A DNA stretch of 5,799 nt from contig DBLF01000024.1 of assembly GCA_002297965.1 (NCBI GenBank), positions 1-5,799 on the forward strand. Direction: 5' to 3'. The notes below the pieces were generated by a model, which worked only from the letters and a program-made list of their open reading frames with translations, made no database searches and was not told the DNA's origin. The stretch is from Candidatus Segatella papionis. Lineage in GTDB: Bacteria > Bacteroidota > Bacteroidia > Bacteroidales > Bacteroidaceae. This document shows positions 5,441 to 5,799 of the stretch, piece by piece. Position 1 is the stretch's first letter. Every line of letters starts with the position of its first letter. The position numbers and the translations under genes were made by a program.

Positions 5441-5472
5441 CAAACTTACGATTATTTTCCTAAATTGCCAAA
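5441..5472 (-). promoter_or_regulatory. Consensus promoter of the kinase gene
   Basis: On the minus strand TTTG at 5469-5472 is followed after 20 bases by TAAGTTTG at 5441-5448, a full match to the Bacteroidetes -33/-7 pattern. The predicted start point is about 12 bases before the ATG at 5421, giving a very short A-rich leader without Shine-Dalgarno sequence. This is the best promoter in the window. Confidence 0.75.
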
Positions 5473-5543
5473 GGAATACGAAGAAATCTTATGCAAACTT
5501 TCTAAATCACAACATTTTATTCCATTAATCATAGAATATTTTG

Positions 5544-5551
5544 TACCTTTG
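5544..5551 (+). promoter_or_regulatory. -7 box of the MFS transporter promoter
   Basis: TACCTTTG matches TAnnTTTG exactly, 39 bases before the ATG at 5591; the leader would be about 33 bases and A-rich, with no Shine-Dalgarno sequence. No -33 TTTG is present at 19-21 bases upstream. It is divergent from the kinase promoter about 70 bases away. Confidence 0.6.
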
Positions 5552-5590
5552 CATTCAAATTCACCAATAAAAGAATAAGAAAACAAAATA

Positions 5591-5799
5591 ATGAATATCA
5601 AATCTATAGGTAGTAAATTAAAGGGTAACCCGACGATGGTAGAGGGTACGGTGTATTCGATGCTCATCATTTGCAGCATCTCGCATTTTCTGAACGACAT
5701 GATTCAGTCTATCATCCCCTCCATCTACCCTATCGTCAAGGATAAGTTCAACTTCTCGTTTGCACAGATCGGCATCATCACCTTGGTGTTTCAGATGAC
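5591..5799 (+). CDS. Major facilitator transporter, fosmidomycin-resistance (Fsr) type, N-terminal fragment
   Basis: The frame starts at ATG 5591 and stays open to the window end, giving 69 residues of what should be a 12-helix inner-membrane drug/proton antiporter of about 400 residues. After a polar 22-residue leader, the first helix ends in S31-H-F-L-N-D36, followed by M-I-Q-S-I-I-P-S-I-Y-P (37-47), a basic loop V-K-D-K-F and the start of the next helix F-A-Q-I-G-I-I-T-L-V-F-Q (57-68). This S-H-F-x-N-D, then P-x-I-Y-P, then Q-I-G pattern is characteristic of the Fsr family of MFS proteins. The start is supported by the promoter upstream; ATG codons at residues 16 and 24 are possible but would shorten the leader. 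True substrate may be unrelated to fosmidomycin. Composition is closer to the left flank than to the AT-rich block before it. Confidence 0.85.
   Translation, partial: MNIKSIGSKLKGNPTMVEGTVYSMLIICSISHFLNDMIQSIIPSIYPIVKDKFNFSFAQIGIITLVFQM

Noticed and set aside
5452..5700. Minus-strand 82-codon frame across the kinase/MFS spacer
   Set aside because: It runs over both promoters and the Fsr-type N-terminus. The hydrophobic stretch is the reverse of A/T-rich leader sequence.
1..5799. CRISPR array, tRNA, rRNA or riboswitch
   Set aside because: No regularly spaced repeats, cloverleaf-like segments, rRNA signatures or long structured leaders were seen on either strand.

Overview
The window looks like chromosomal DNA from a Bacteroidales bacterium, most likely Prevotella or a close relative (inference). 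The main evidence is the promoter style: four of the five promoters I could place carry an exact TAnnTTTG -7 box, and one also has the TTTG -33 element at 20-bp spacing, which is the Bacteroidetes primary sigma factor pattern. Most starts lack a Shine-Dalgarno sequence, and the first gene encodes a Bacteroidetes-type TonB-dependent receptor. The genus is not proven by anything here.

Left part (1-2546), GC-richer and conserved: the C-terminal half of a TonB-dependent outer-membrane receptor (BtuB/siderophore type) runs off the left edge. A cation diffusion facilitator metal exporter lies tail-to-tail with it, and the two genes overlap by 17 bp. The exporter and a HAD-family phosphatase are transcribed divergently from a 148-bp spacer that holds a recognisable -7 box for each. 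A hairpin with a T-run closes the phosphatase gene and also contains the stop codon of the converging gene.

Middle part (2567-5421), AT-rich and accessory-looking: five genes all lie on the minus strand. In transcription order these are a stand-alone kinase-fold protein of the polyvalent-protein kinase type with its own consensus promoter, then a four-gene unit: a small membrane protein, a lipoprotein, a soluble protein and a membrane protein with a C-terminal beta domain. The four are tightly spaced (gaps of 3, 57 and 11 bp). None has a function I can name. Their size, diversity and envelope localisation fit an immunity- or defence-type cassette, but that is inference. No integrase, transposase, tRNA or attachment repeat is visible.

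Right part (5591-5799): the first 69 codons of a major facilitator transporter of the fosmidomycin-resistance (Fsr) type, divergent from the kinase gene and cut by the window end. Hand counts of G+C in 60-base rows illustrate the change in composition: 39/60 at 1081-1140, 32/60 at 2101-2160, 19/60 at 3061-3120, 22/60 at 3481-3540, 22/60 at 5161-5220 and 27/60 at 5641-5700. The most interesting part is the unassigned minus-strand block and its solo kinase.
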